Numbered from the stretch's first letter, positions 12,400-23,861 are shown. The stretch is DNA of 64,000 nt from Carallia brachiata (GCA_021464245.1 JADCRB010000075.1:558001-622000), one strand, 5' to 3'. Program-made: numbers and translations. Notes: generated from the letters alone by a model not told the origin.

Positions 12400-13599
12400 G
12401 CTTGTTGACTTGTCTTCAGGTGAGATGGTATCTCGACGTCCTCAATGGTTTTAAGTACAAGTATTACAGGTATGCTGCTCAGACCATATTGTTTAATCCA
12501 AACGGAAAAAGTTGCGCGCAGCATAGTGCGGCCATATGCAAGGGAAATTGCAACAAATTATTAATAAAATGTAATTAGATATTTTGTGTGACAAATTTTT
12601 TTAAAAAAAATTTTGAAAATAAGAAATTTTATTTTTAATTATTTTTTTAATTTCAATTGAGCGTTGCTTAAAATTTTTTTCACTTACATTTGAAGTTGAA
12701 TTAACATAAGTGTTATTTTAAATGAATGAAATTAGAAATCTACGGTAATATTATAGGAAAATGTTAATTGGTTGGTGCCGTTATATAGTTGTATAATTTG
12801 GTTACATGCTGCTAATAAAGTGTAACCAGCTATTAATTTAATTTAATTATATTCAAAAAAATGTAAAAAGATAAAATTAAAACTTAAAATTAAATAAATA
12901 TTACTTTAGAATTTAAAGTATATGATTTTAAAATGGTATGTGTTAATAAAATAAATTTATCTAAGTATAAAATCATATATATATTATATTAAAAAATAAT
13001 AATATGGATAAAATTAGTAAGTTGCTATATTTTTTAGTTGTTTGATTTTCTGGTATAGTAATCTTGGAGCCATTGTTTTTATCATGTGTCCTTTCTGAAC
13101 TTGGTCAATCTTGTTTTTTTTTTTTTTTAAGTAAAAGAATGAGACAATGGAGGTAATATTTTAAAAGTTCTATTAAGAAGTATTCTGTCCCGTCTTAATG
13201 GTACTGAACTTTTGATCGGTTATGGTGAGTTCAGTTCTAAAGCAAGAAATATAAGTTTAGCTCAATTAAACGCTCCGAACACATTCAAACTTAAAATCTA
13301 TTGGTTAACGCATTCAACGCATTAACGGTACATTACAATACTCGGCGGTAAAACTTGGTCAATCCTTCACAGATGGGATTCTTGGATATGAATGGAGCAT
13401 TACGTTTTGCTGCCCTTATTGCCATTCTTTGTCTTGACTTTAAATTGGTTTCGTAACATTAATTTGTCTGTGTCTCAACGTTCGTATTTAGCTACTTTAA
13501 GTTCTTCTGAGAACAGAGTTCGTAAGCCGCCATCCATTATAATCGGACGGGTTAGAAAAGTCTGGTTCAAATTTTAATTGATTTAATTGGAATTTATAT
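12400..13599. other. Intergenic DNA between P450-A1 and the small-ORF block
   Basis: No gene. It holds a MITE-like stretch at about 12640-12960 that is in opposite orientation to its counterparts in unit 2 (about 35490-35850) and unit 3 (about 55710-55990). The rest (13060-13600) matches 35960-36420 and 56130-56660. Confidence 0.65.
12640..12960. repeat. MITE-like segment, inverted relative to units 2 and 3
   Basis: The run TTTCAATTGAGCGTTGCTTA...AGGAAAATGTTAAT reads as the reverse complement of 35730-35840. Further on, TAAAGTGTAACCAGCTATT is the reverse complement of sequence near 35600. The outer flanks stay collinear between units, so only the interior is flipped. Confidence 0.7.
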
Positions 13600-14090
13600 G
13601 GTTAAAATCCTAAATTAGTGCTTAATGTTTGGGATAAGTTTCAATTATAGACATAATATTTATTTTTGGCAAAATTAATTCCCAACATTTTGGTTAAAAT
13701 CTAATTATGAACACACGTTTTTTTGGTAAATTCAGTCTGCAACGTTTTTAGAGTAAAATAATTCAGTAAATTTTTGTGATCTGTTTGTTTAATTTAGTAA
13801 GAAGTATATTATCTGTTAGACTACTTCCTTATATCATATTTTTTATTATATTGCATCTTACAAGGAGGTAGTATAACAAATAATGTATTTTTTATTAAAC
13901 TAAACAGTCAGATAAAAGAAAAATACTGAATTATTCTACGGTAAATATTTTGAAAATTAATTTTACTAAAAAAAATATTGTATCTATAATTAGACTTTAG
14001 TGAAAATATTAGGAACTAATTTTGCTAAAAACAAACATTGTGTTTATAATTAAATTTTAATTCAAACGTTAAGCAATAATTTAAAATTTT
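13600..14090. mobile_element. MITE with long inverted repeats, private to unit 1
   Basis: The left arm (TAAATTAGTGCTTAATGTTT) is mirrored by the right arm (AAACGTTAAGCAATAATTTA), and pairing continues inwards for about 170 bp. In units 2 and 3 the flanks run straight through (near 36425 and 56668), showing this is an insertion of about 490 bp. Target duplication is not clear. Confidence 0.75.
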
Positions 14091-14272
14091 GTCGTTAAAT
14101 TATAATTTTTGATACTTGTAATTTAAATCGGTCTAAATTGGATTAGTTTTTCTACTTTTGAGTTGTTTCACTTCTACTCTGTTTTAAGATCAAACCAAAT
14201 CGGTATCCTGACCGGTTTACGATTAAATTGATTTGATTGGCCATTCTGGTTCATTTTCAAAACTAATCAATA

Positions 14273-14488
14273 TTATAGCTGAAAATGTATAGCCAGCAAC
14301 AAGAGCATGTCGACTGGTGGAAAGGTCAAAGGGAGGAAAGCTTTTTTATCGATAAAGTGGATGATGTTTGGGATGCTTTCACAATTGTCTGTTTCTCCAT
14401 GCGCGCCAGAATGTGGGGTGTGGGAAGTTGGCCCGGTCCTTTCATTCATGTTCATGGCATCAGTGAAATACACAGCCAGATCTTTCAT
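14273..14488 (-). other. Conserved 71-codon open frame, copy 1
   Basis: The frame begins MKDLAVYFTDAMNMNERT and ends LLAIHFQL. It is kept at 36616-36831 with a few amino-acid changes, and at 56844-57068 with a shifted end. I do not recognise it, and most differences between copies change residues, which speaks against strong selection. It may be a relic exon or a chance frame in duplicated DNA. Confidence 0.25.
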
Positions 14489-14892
14489 ATTTGTCGCAGT
14501 AGCAGATATTACTCAACCTTAATATGCACGATGAGGATTGAAACAAAGTTGATATTTATGAATGACATCTGGTTATATCCCGTCATTATTTTTCAAATAG
14601 AGTAAGCAAGTAGTTATCATTGTATTCCACTTCAAATTGTCCATCAAGAACGTTTTTGATGATAGGTAAATAGATAAAGAAGAGAGATAAACATGAAAAA
14701 CTAGAGATTTGTTTTTTTTAAAATAAATGACTTGATCAAAATTTAAATTCGAAATGTTAAGTTTAGAGAGAGATAAAGCTCATTGTTAACTAGAGAATTT
14801 TTGGAACAATTGATTAACAACAATACACGTCTCCATTTTTATGTCCATGTATTTTAATATATATAAGTGATGATCGATACAGTACAATTTTG

Positions 14893-15040
14893 GGGGACTC
14901 AAGTAACTTTTTTTTTTGTCATTAGAGCTAAAAGTCCAACAGTCAGGAGATTTGGAAAATAAGAGCACGAATGAGAGATCGAACTCACATTTATATAGTT
15001 GAAGTATACAGTCTCCACTATTCGAATTAGGCTGTAACCC
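14893..15040 (-). mobile_element. SINE-like element (old, in all three units)
   Basis: On the minus strand a B-box-like GAGTTCGATCTCTCA is followed about 80 bp later by TAATGACAAAAAAAAAA. Counterparts lie near 44355-44490 and 57490-57620. I see no target duplication, and all units carry it, so the call rests on the tRNA-like box and the A-tail only. Confidence 0.4.
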
Positions 15041-16799
15041 CATGTCCTCCCTGTAAGCCCAGCATTTTGCTTGGATCATAAAGTTGAACAACAAAACCCA
15101 AATCCTAAGAAATAAACTATGAGGTTCTAACTGGGGCGCCAAGTGGAATGCAATACAATGGGCCGCAGTCTGGTATTTGGACATTGATGAAGTAGCGAGA
15201 CATACTCGGTATGTTGACATTGACGCAGTGGTCAGCATTCCGATCTCTTAGTGAGGATAGGCAAAGGTCCAGCTTACTAAATTACTTTTTAGGTCTGACT
15301 AGGAATACTTAGTCTGGTGTTGTGAATTAGACTCATATAGATATTTTTTATTTTTTTATAAAATTAAAATTTATATTTAGATAATTATTACCTTAAAATT
15401 TAAAGTATAAATTTAAATGATATATCTTAAAAAATTAAAAAAAAAAAAACAAATTAATTTTGGACAGCAACGCAATCATGAGGGTCTCAAACTCTCCTCT
15501 TACTTACCTTTTTTTTTTTTTTGGAAAGCTAAATAAGACAAGAACTGCTAACTAAAACATACTCCTCCTATCTGTCAAAAAAAAAAAAAAAACAGACTCC
15601 TACTAAATTAGCTCTATGTACTCTAAACCCTGGCGAATATCTCAACATTGCTAAATAGTTTGGCACAACAATTGGCTTCTTTAGAACAATGATAATTCTA
15701 AACTCGTGGAAGAAGAGCTTGACAATCTGAAACAAGTGCGGCATAAGGATGACATATGGAAATTTATAAGTTGTACAGGTTTAAGTATTACTTGTGTGTC
15801 AGCACTCAGCACAAACCACTAATTGACACAAAATGTAACATGCGAGTTGCCATCATAAAGCAAAAGAAAAAAACTTAGTAATTTTAATTAAGTAATTTTA
15901 AAATAGTTCAAAGTGATATAACTCGTTGAATGATTGAATTTATAAAAAAATAAAAATTAATAAATTGTTAGACATCATTAAATACGACTGTATAATTACA
16001 CATCAAACACATCAAACTTATGCACAGCTCGGTTAATACCTCACCATTGAAAAACAGAAGCGGTGGCTTTTTGACGATAAAGTCATAGACTTAGAAATCT
16101 TGGGCTTCAAAGTTTTGATCTTTGGTTACGCTGACATTCCGCCACCTTAACTGGGTAACTTGGACCAAATAATGTCCATAATTTAGAATTCTCAGAAAAT
16201 TCAAAACTAGGAGACAATTCAAACATGCAACTTTAGTCTTCTATTCTATCTTTATAACAGCAGAAATTCAAAACTCAGGCTGCAAATCTCTTGGAAAACC
16301 AAATGTGTTACGAGTGCTGAGATAATAGACAAGAAATAATAGACAAAGATCAACACACAAGATGCGATGATGCAAATGCTTGACAATTTAAAACTTTGAT
16401 CCAGCATTAACATTGCCCCATTTTCGATGGATACATGACAAAAATTATGTCCATCATTTTTTTGGATGAACGATTTGAAAAATAGATAATACCTCACAGT
16501 TTTACTAGGAGATATTGTAACTCTATATTTAAAAAAAGTGTGAAGGAAACAGATGGCAAATCATGTAACATAAATTATTCCCATCATTCATCACAGATCT
16601 GCAATCTGTAATTAATGTCAAATCCTGCTTCATCATAAACCTATCACTTTGGCAATTTTATGCTATAATGGCACAATGGATAAGTCAAATAAAAGGGATG
16701 GCAAGAATCAGTAATCTCAATGGCTACCTCCACAATAGGGTTATTTATGAATATCGTTGAGTACATAAAGATGATGCTATGTCATCGGGACATATGCAT

Positions 16800-16920
16800 T
16801 ATTTTTTTTCTTGGGTCTTAAGGGAGGGTCAAAACCCAATGTTACAACTAGGAAAAGAGGGATTCGGAAGAGGTGGGAGTAGAACCCTCGACCTCTATTC
16901 GGAGGTAGCCAGTTCCATAT
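16800..16920 (-). mobile_element. SINE-like element (old, in all three units)
   Basis: Read on the minus strand, GAGGGTTCTACTCCCACCTC resembles a tRNA B box and the 3' end is A-rich. Counterparts are at about 46225-46370 and 59385-59535. Flanks contain CATTATTTT on both sides in units 2 and 3, a possible target duplication. Confidence 0.4.
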
Positions 16921-17002
16921 ACATTATTTTGTTTACATAATTGCATAACTGCTTAACAAAAGCCGGCGATAGAGGGACGATATAAATTTAAGTTTTCCGG
17001 CT

Positions 17003-18750
17003 TCAGGCTTGTACTTCAACAGGCAGAGGATGGTAGCGAATGGCTTTCAACATCAGATCATTTTTCCTTCTAACCGTTGCACCGAAACTCTCAGACATAT
17101 CTAGAGCTTCTGGCTTCTGTCCATCAGGAAGTTTCCAGTCAAAATGGTACAGAAGCTGAGCAAGTGGAAGCTCAATATCAGCTATTCCAAACGATACTCC
17201 AGGACACATCCTCCTACCAGCGCCAAATGGGATTAACTCAAAGTTGTTCCCCTTATAGTCTATCGGACTGTCTAAGAATCTCTCGGGATAGAACGTCTCA
17301 GCATCAGTCCAACACTTTGGATCCCTTCCGATTGCCCATACATTCACAAAGACTTTGGTTTTTGCAGGTATCTCATACCCATTAATCTCGCATTTCTCCC
17401 TGGATTCTCTCGGAACTAGCAGAGGAGCAGGAGGGTGTAATCTGAAAGTTTCTTTGATGATTGACTTTAGGTACTGCAGTTCATGAAGGGCTGATTCATC
17501 AACATTTCCACTTTTGCCAAAGACTTCCCTAACCTCTTCTTGCGCCTTCTCCAGCACTCTCGGATTTTTCAGCATTTCAGACATTGCCCATTCCATCAGT
17601 GTTGATGACGTTTCGCTTCCAGCCACGAATATATCCTAAAAGAGGAATCGAATATTAGAAAGAATCAACTAGATACGAGGTAATTTTGACTTAGAACAGT
17701 TTTCCCTCAAGCGCTACCAGGCCTGCTTGTTGGAATACTGTGAAAGTTTCAAGCAAGATCCAAAATGACTTCATTAACTCATAATAATAAGATATCCTGT
17801 GATGTATAAAAGCTAGAGGATACATATTAAGAAGCAACTGCACTAACCAGGAGTACTGCTTTGATATTTTCATCTGCCAAGGGAAAATCAAGGTCGCCAT
17901 GCTCTTGGAGCTTCAAAAGTACATCCACAAGATCTTCCTCTTTGCCATCACGGTCTGTCCCTGTTGTTTCTCTTCTAGCTCTGTGGTCCTTAATTATACT
18001 TTCGAGTAGTTTGTCCGATTCTTGACTTAGACTTTTGAGTCTAGACCCCATCGAAGCAATCCCTGGCAGGAATTTAATGGAAGGGAACAAATCTGCAAGT
18101 CTTAAGCCTTCTGCATGTTGCATAAGTTCCTCCACAACAGGTATGAACGCTTCTTGGTCTTTGCATTTGTTGCCAAAACTAATCCGTGAAACAAGGTCGT
18201 ATGTTGAAGAATACAACTTTCTACTAAAGTTGAATGGCAATCCTGCAGTGGAAGAGATAGCACTAATGAAATTGGCTACCTCCTCTTCCCTGATTGATCT
18301 GAATGATTGCACTCGTTTTGCACTTAGCAATTCCAATACACAAATTTTCCGCAACTGCCTCCAATATTCTCCATACGGTGCAAAAATAAGGCCCTTAAGA
18401 TCATAAGTTACAGCACTAGCTGCTAGGAGAAAGGGCCTTTGAGCAAAGATGGCATCATGTGTTTTCAACATTTCTTTGGCTGCATCTGGCGATGAAATGA
18501 CCACATGGGGTAGTTCACCAAGTTGAAGGTACATAACACCTCCATACTTCTTGGCTAACTTTGCAAGGCAATAATGGGGTCTAGAGCCACCAAGCTGGTG
18601 CATGTTTCCTATGATAGGCAGCTTCTTTGGTCCAGGCGGTAGATTCGGAGCAGAATGACTGGATTTTGATAGTTTCCATAGCTTCATTACCAGGAAGATA
18701 AAGAAAAGGAAGCTGGTTAATATAGGAATGGAAGGGGATTGGTACTCCAT
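17003..18750 (-). CDS. P450-B1, intact CYP71-clan cytochrome P450 (CYP71D-like)
   Basis: Exon 1 is 17848-18750 (301 codons) and exon 2 is 17003-17635 (210 codons plus stop), with a 212-bp phase-0 intron using CTG|GTTAGT and TTTTAG|GAT. The 511-residue protein has an N-terminal membrane anchor (about 8-25), proline hinge PPGP at 38-41, I-helix AGSETSS at 306-312, K-helix ETFR at 363-366, PERF at 418-421 and heme loop [10 protein letters not shown] with the ligand cysteine near 445. All marks of a working class II plant P450 are present. This is the only unbroken P450 in the window. By family it would sit on the ER and oxidise a small lipophilic compound, often a terpenoid in CYP71D. The substrate is not readable from the sequence. 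The start is the first ATG, directly before the anchor, and is shared by B2 and B3. Confidence 0.93.
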
Positions 18751-18830
18751 GATGAGAACGGCTAGGAGCAGTTAAAACTATCTATGTTCCTTCTTAATCA
18801 CCTACATTGGTAGGAAGGGGGTGCAAGACC

Positions 18831-18838
18831 TATTTATT
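18831..18838 (-). promoter_or_regulatory. Likely TATA box of P450-B1
   Basis: The minus strand reads AATAAATA about 80 bp upstream of the start codon. The motif is kept at 48273-48280 (B2) and about 61437-61444 (B3). Inferred from position. Confidence 0.45.
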
Positions 18839-18931
18839 GGCTCATTTCAACATCTTCCCATGCTTTTTCTTTTCTCTAGATTGCAGCCTTTTTTTGACTT
18901 TATTTGCTCTTTCAAGGAATGCAGGTGAGAC

Positions 18932-19342
18932 TGATGGAGGTTGTCCTTGAACATTGCTGGAGTCATTTTGGAGGGAGTTGCTTTTGAATTTTCAGCTCAT
19001 TAATCAGTGTTCCTCTTAATGTCTTTGACGTTCTAAACCAACCTTTAGAGTGGTCATGTATACTTTTCTGAAAAGTGAAGCAACTTTCTGCTTGCACTAG
19101 TGTGCAAGTAACTTTTTAGCTGTAATCTTGTCAAGTACACTGTTTTGATGTAATTTGTCATATCCTAAGCTTGTAATTTTAGATTATATGAAGTAAATAC
19201 AAGCAAGAGAAAGTCAGTTCCCATTCTCTCTCCCACTACTTGCTCCTCAATTCTGTCTTTCTTCTTCAGGTTTTTATTTTCCTGCAGTAGGAACAATCAG
19301 CAGCTCATTGCAGTATTGTTCCCTGCTCTTTCAAAACCAACA
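18932..19342. mobile_element. Solo LTR, private to unit 1
   Basis: 411 bp starting TGATGGAGG and ending AAAACCAACA, flanked by the 5-bp duplication GAGAC (18927-18931, 19343-19347). In unit 2 (about 48366-48375) and unit 3 (about 61530) the site is uninterrupted. No internal region remains, so it arose by LTR-LTR recombination. Its ends resemble those of the 481-bp solo LTRs at 49635 and 62953. Confidence 0.88.
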
Positions 19343-19347
19343 GAGAC

Positions 19348-19804
19348 CTTGAAGTCTCAAATTGTAGTATATATAAAAATTCTCTTAAATAAGCGTGCAA
19401 TGCAGTTGCCAGTTACGACTTGCTTATAGTAAGAATTTGAATGGGAATTTATTCTGAACAAAATGCACCTGTGGAAAATAACCATTACCAAAATGCTGTT
19501 CATGGAGAATCCCTCCTCAGCCAATACAGATACATAACAATGCACGTAACTTTGGATCAAGAGTTGCAGTGGCAACCGATTGCCAATTTAAGAATCCTGG
19601 AAAAGCAAAAGAAACCAACAAAGAGAAAATGACTGAAGCATCTCCGTAACATGAACGTATAAACAAAGCAGAGACCGTATCTTCTGGGCAAATACATTAT
19701 CAGATTATCATTTAGCCCTGTAGCCAATAATAGAAAACTTTTAAACTACTGGATGAAGGCCTGAGGACCACAATTGTGACATCTAAGAAACATAGATCAG
19801 ATCA
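19348..19804. other. Short intergenic stretch
   Basis: No gene. It matches 48374-48806 and 61540-61975 in the other units. Short open frames here are not conserved as protein. Confidence 0.6.
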
Positions 19805-19814
19805 TTTACTCTTG

Positions 19815-21625
19815 GGGATAAGCATATTATTAGTCCTATACGTTTACTATTTTTTTACGCAGCTCCATAACGTTAAAGTCATTTTATTTAAGTCCTACAC
19901 GTTAGTAAATCATTTTAATCAAGTCCAATTTTGGACGGAGGGTTATTTGACCGTTAAAATCAGCGTTGACCTCAATTAAAATATTATAAAAAAATAAAAA
20001 TACGTGATTTTAACGTATTAAAGTGAATAAAAAAATAAAAATACACTATTTTCAATAGATATACATAAATATAATTTAAAAAAAATTCAATAAAATTTAA
20101 AAAATAAAAAAGAAAAAGTTAAAGAAATTTAGTTGAAAACCTAGTTACCGTTAAATACTGTTTTAACTACATTAAAATATTATGAAAAAATAGAAATACG
20201 TTTTTTTAATGTATTAAAGTGAAAGAAATAGAAATATGTCATTTTCACTAAATATACGTAAATACAATTATAAAAAAATTAAAATTTTAATAAACTTAAA
20301 AACAAAAAAGAAAAAAATTAAAGAAATTTAGATAAAGACCTGATTGACTGTTAAATACTGCTTTGACTACATTAAAATATTATAAAAAATAAAAATATGT
20401 CATTTTAACTTATTAAAATGAATGAAGAAATAGAAATATGTCATTTTGATTAAATATACGTAAAAACAATTGTAAAAAAATTAAAAAATTAAAATTTCAA
20501 TAAATTTAAAAACAAAAAAAATTAAAAAAAACCCCAAAAGTAATAAAAGAAAATTATTAATTTTTTAGAAAATATTTTTAAAATTATTAAAATTGAAAAA
20601 AATTAAACAAAATGTAAAAAAATTAGTTTCTCTCAATTCTTTCTTCCTTTCTCTCTCCTCCCTCCTCTCTTTCTCTCTCATCACCTCTCTCTGCTCTCTC
20701 CTCGCCTCTCTCTCCTCCATCTCTGTCTTCTCCCTCCTCCCCCTCTTTTCCTTCCTCTCTTTCTCTCTCATTGTCATATAAGATCCAATTTTGTGTTCAT
20801 ATAATTCAACAATTTTTTTTTACAAAAATGTGAAAGTAGGTAGGAAAAGGACGATGATAAGGAAAGAAAAAGGGATGAAGGAAAAGAGAGGGGGAGGAGG
20901 GAGGAGAGAGAGACGAAGGGGAGAGAGGCGAGGAGAGAGAAAGAGAGGAGGGAGGAGAGAGAAAGGAATGGAGAAGAGAGAATAAATTTTTTTATTTTTT
21001 TTAATTTTTTTAATTGTTGATAATTTTAAAAATATTTTAAAAAATTAATATTTTGTATAAACCAAAATTTATAATTTTTTTTTCTATTTTTTTTAAATTT
21101 ACTGAAATTTTAATTTTTTTTTACAATTGTATTTATGATATTTAATCAAAATGACATATTTTTATTTTTTTATTCACTTTAATAAGTTAAAATGATATAT
21201 TTTTATTTTTTATTCACTTTAATACATTAAAATGACGTATTTCTATTTTTTCATAATATTTTCACGTAGTCAAAGCAGTATTTAACAGCCAACCAGGTCT
21301 CCAACTAATTTTTTTTTAATTTTTTCTTTTTGTTTTTAAATTTATTGAAATTTTTTATTTTTTATAATTATATTTACGTATATTTATTCGAAATAGCGTA
21401 TTTTTATTTTTTATTCACTTTAATACGTTAAAATCAAGTATTTCTATTTTTTAATAATATTTTAATGCGGTCAATGTTGTATTTAACGGTCAACTAAACG
21501 TCCATCCAAAACTGGACTCGATTAAAATAACTCATTAACGTGTAGGACTTAAATAAAACGACTATAACGTTATGGAGCTGCGTAAAAAAAGGACAAACGT
21601 ATAGGATTAAAAATATGTTTATCCC
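19815..21625. mobile_element. Non-autonomous Mutator-like snapback element, 1.8 kb
   Basis: The ends are GGGATAAGCATAT and ATATGTTTATCCC, and the two halves are inverted complements of each other almost to the centre. A pyrimidine-rich arm (about 20636-20775) faces a purine-rich arm (about 20855-20985) near the loop. The target duplication TTTACTCTTG lies at 19805-19814 and 21626-21635 (9 or 10 bp). Empty sites are seen at about 49527-49536 and 62846-62855. No transposase is encoded, so it depends on a partner. Confidence 0.9.
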
Positions 21626-21794
21626 TTTACTCTTGTAACAATTATCACCCTAGCATTTTAACATTACTCTTGTTATCTTAACCCAACATGCATAGGATGG
21701 GGCAGATTAGGAACTGAAAAGAAACCCTCTTTCCTATGCTAGTCATACCAAAAACCTCAAGGGAGTTTCAAATACATCAAGAAACCATTCTGAC

Positions 21795-22414
21795 TAGAGG
21801 TGTCAAAATCTGATCCGACTCGATGGGTTGACCCGAACCCGCCCGAAAAAATACGACCCGAACCCGACCCGAAAGATGGCATAACCCAAAATGACCCGAA
21901 CCCGAATGACCCGACAATCTTTGGGTCAAACCCGACCCGACCTTAACCCGACCCGTTTGACCTGAATTTTTTTTTTCTTAAGGGAACAAAAAAAATAAAA
22001 TGAAAAAATTTAGCATATTTTATATTATAAAAAGTATAGATTATACTATTTTCAATATAAATTTTAATTATAAATTTTTTTAGAATATTTTGAGATTTTT
22101 TATACAATTTTAAATTTTTTATTTTAATTTTTTAAAATATTTTAAAAGAAAATTTTCAATTATTTTTCATCATATGATTTTCTTTAATTTTTAAGAATTT
22201 TTAGTAAAATTTTTGAAAGTTTTAAATTTTTAAAATTTTTAATAAAAAATGTCACGTCATCATTTTTGATGACGTAGCTAACCCGTGGGTTGACTCGAAC
22301 CCGATCCGAACCCGAAGTGACCCAACCCAAAATGACTCGAAGATAACTTGACCCGTAAGTAACCCGATCCGAAGTGACCCGAACCCAACCCGATGACCCG
22401 TTTTGACACCTATA
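21795..22414. mobile_element. hAT-type MITE with GACCCG-rich ends
   Basis: Terminal inverted repeats TAGAGGTGTCAAAA and TTTTGACACCTATA bound 620 bp, flanked by the exact 8-bp duplication ATTCTGAC (21787-21794, 22415-22422), the hAT signature. The subterminal regions are packed with CCCGAACCCGACCCG-like repeats on both sides, probably transposase-binding sites. The matching empty sites are near 50398-50406 and 63438-63446. No transposase gene is present. Confidence 0.92.
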
Positions 22415-22744
22415 ATTCTGACACAAAAACTTAAATTGTCGAGTGAGGTACAAGAAAAAATCATATATTTAATTATAACATGCCCTCTCACGTAATTGGG
22501 CCGAAAACGTGGACAAAGCACAAGTCCTCACTCCTCCGTGTACAAAAATTCAGAAATTTATTGGAAGAATGAGAGTGGCGTGCTTAAAACTCATGACCTA
22601 TTGTTCGTAAAGCCTCTAATATCGCGTCAAGAAATCATTCAAGCTATAAACTTTAGGTTGTTGGGTAAAACCCACACTAAACTCCAATATAATATTCTAT
22701 TTTTTGCCAGCAGAAAATTTGCAGTACGATGATGCAATAAATTT

Positions 22745-23690
22745 ACAGGTCAAAGCTTCATATTCGCTATGCCAACTTGCATGACAGGGCATATCATTCT
22801 TCCCACACCAAATGGCAAAAACTCAAAATTGGCCTACCAGTAGAAAGATTTTTTCCGGCTCGTGGGGGCCAAAATTTGAACCTTAAGCTGGACTAAGATT
22901 TCAATAGCTCTATCACCAATTAATTAGTAGAAATTAGCCAGCTGTAGCAGTAGAATTTAGTTGAATGGTCCACCAGAAGACCATTGAACCAGTTGCCTTT
23001 TTTTGTATCATGAATTCAAGAGTCAATCGATTACGTTATGTCATAGAAGTGCATCCTTGATGTGCCTTTATCACAGAAAAAAATAAAAGGCGTGCCTTCC
23101 CCTGCTTGCCAAGTAGTTTTCTTGAAAATTCAAAATACATTTACTAGTGGAAAAACACCACAAACACGTGTACTTGTCAAGAAAATCAAAACACATTTTG
23201 ACAATAATTTCGGAAAAAGAAGCACTAAATGGCGTCACAAGTGAGAAATAGTAGAATATAAAAAATCAACTGCAAAAGCCATTTTGACAAGAATTATGGA
23301 CAGAATGCAGCCAATGACGTAGCAACTGAAAAATCAACATGAGATTCCACACATTGTTGGATGCATTTATCCAACAATTAATTCCACCAATTCAACACAG
23401 GCTTGCTTTTTCGGAGCTTACTTTTATGGCACTCCTGCTTTATACTTCTATTTGCCAATGTTTCCAACATCCGACCAATAGGCTTCACAGAAATTGCTGT
23501 ATATTAGCTACATGGACTGCTCAAAGCAATTACTTCAAAGATTAGCTATCAAGGAAGCCCTCAGGATAAAATGAATCCGGATCAATCCAATAATTTGGAT
23601 CCTTTCCAATTGCCCATTAATTTAAGACATTGCTCATTATGTTGATGTCCATAACCACTACCAGCTGCAAAAATATCCAAAAGTACGACA
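22745..23690 (-). pseudogene. P450-C relic, copy 1
   Basis: Three broken P450 pieces in gene order on the minus strand: an I-helix-like DIFAAGSG (about 23640-23680), a GKDPNYW...FYPEGF stretch (about 23552-23612) and a heme-loop remnant with LPFGVGR then ICP (about 22758-22840). The K-helix region is missing and about 700 bp of unrelated DNA separates the last two pieces. It cannot encode an enzyme. Copies 2 and 3 share this scrambled structure, so it was dead before the duplications. Confidence 0.8.
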
Positions 23691-23798
23691 CATTATTAGC
23701 TAGAATTAATTAAATACAGGTTTTTGTACAAATCTGGCATTGAAATATATTGCCAAAACAAGGACTTCAATAACAGCTGCAGTGCAAAGTATAAGATT

Positions 23799-23861
23799 TT
23801 TTTTTTTTTATTTACAAAAAGTCATAATGGTATATAAGGGAAAGGAGAAATGAGGTTAAGA
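23799..23861 (-). mobile_element. 5'-truncated SINE
   Basis: A 63-bp insert with a poly(T) start (A-tail on the minus strand), flanked by the 13-bp duplication AAAGTATAAGATT (23786-23798, 23862-23874). Unit 2 has the empty site near 52240. Its body (TTTACAAAAAGTCATAATGG...) matches the 3' half of the SINE at 62371-62512, so it belongs to the same family. Confidence 0.85.

Larger units (their letters stand above)
14600..17002. other. Intergenic DNA between small-ORF block and P450-B1
   Basis: No gene. It matches 44040-46440 and 57130-59620 in the other units. Two SINE-like stretches lie inside (14893-15040 and 16800-16920). Poly(T) and poly(A) runs occur near 15505 and 15580. Confidence 0.6.

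Noticed and set aside
17077..17385. Open frame of 102 codons on the plus strand, identical at 46521 and 59696
   Set aside because: It is antisense to exon 2 of the P450-B genes and is kept only because the P450 sequence is kept.
20565..20985. Arg/Glu-rich and Ser/Leu-rich frames
   Set aside because: They are translations of the purine and pyrimidine tracts inside the snapback element.
21800..22400. GACCCG repeats as a satellite or CRISPR-like array
   Set aside because: Repeats are irregular, lie at both ends of a unit with hAT inverted ends and 8-bp duplication, and are explained as subterminal repeats.
22860..22950. B-box-like GGTTCAAATTTTGG on the minus strand within P450-C
   Set aside because: No A box, A-tail or target duplication found; could be chance.
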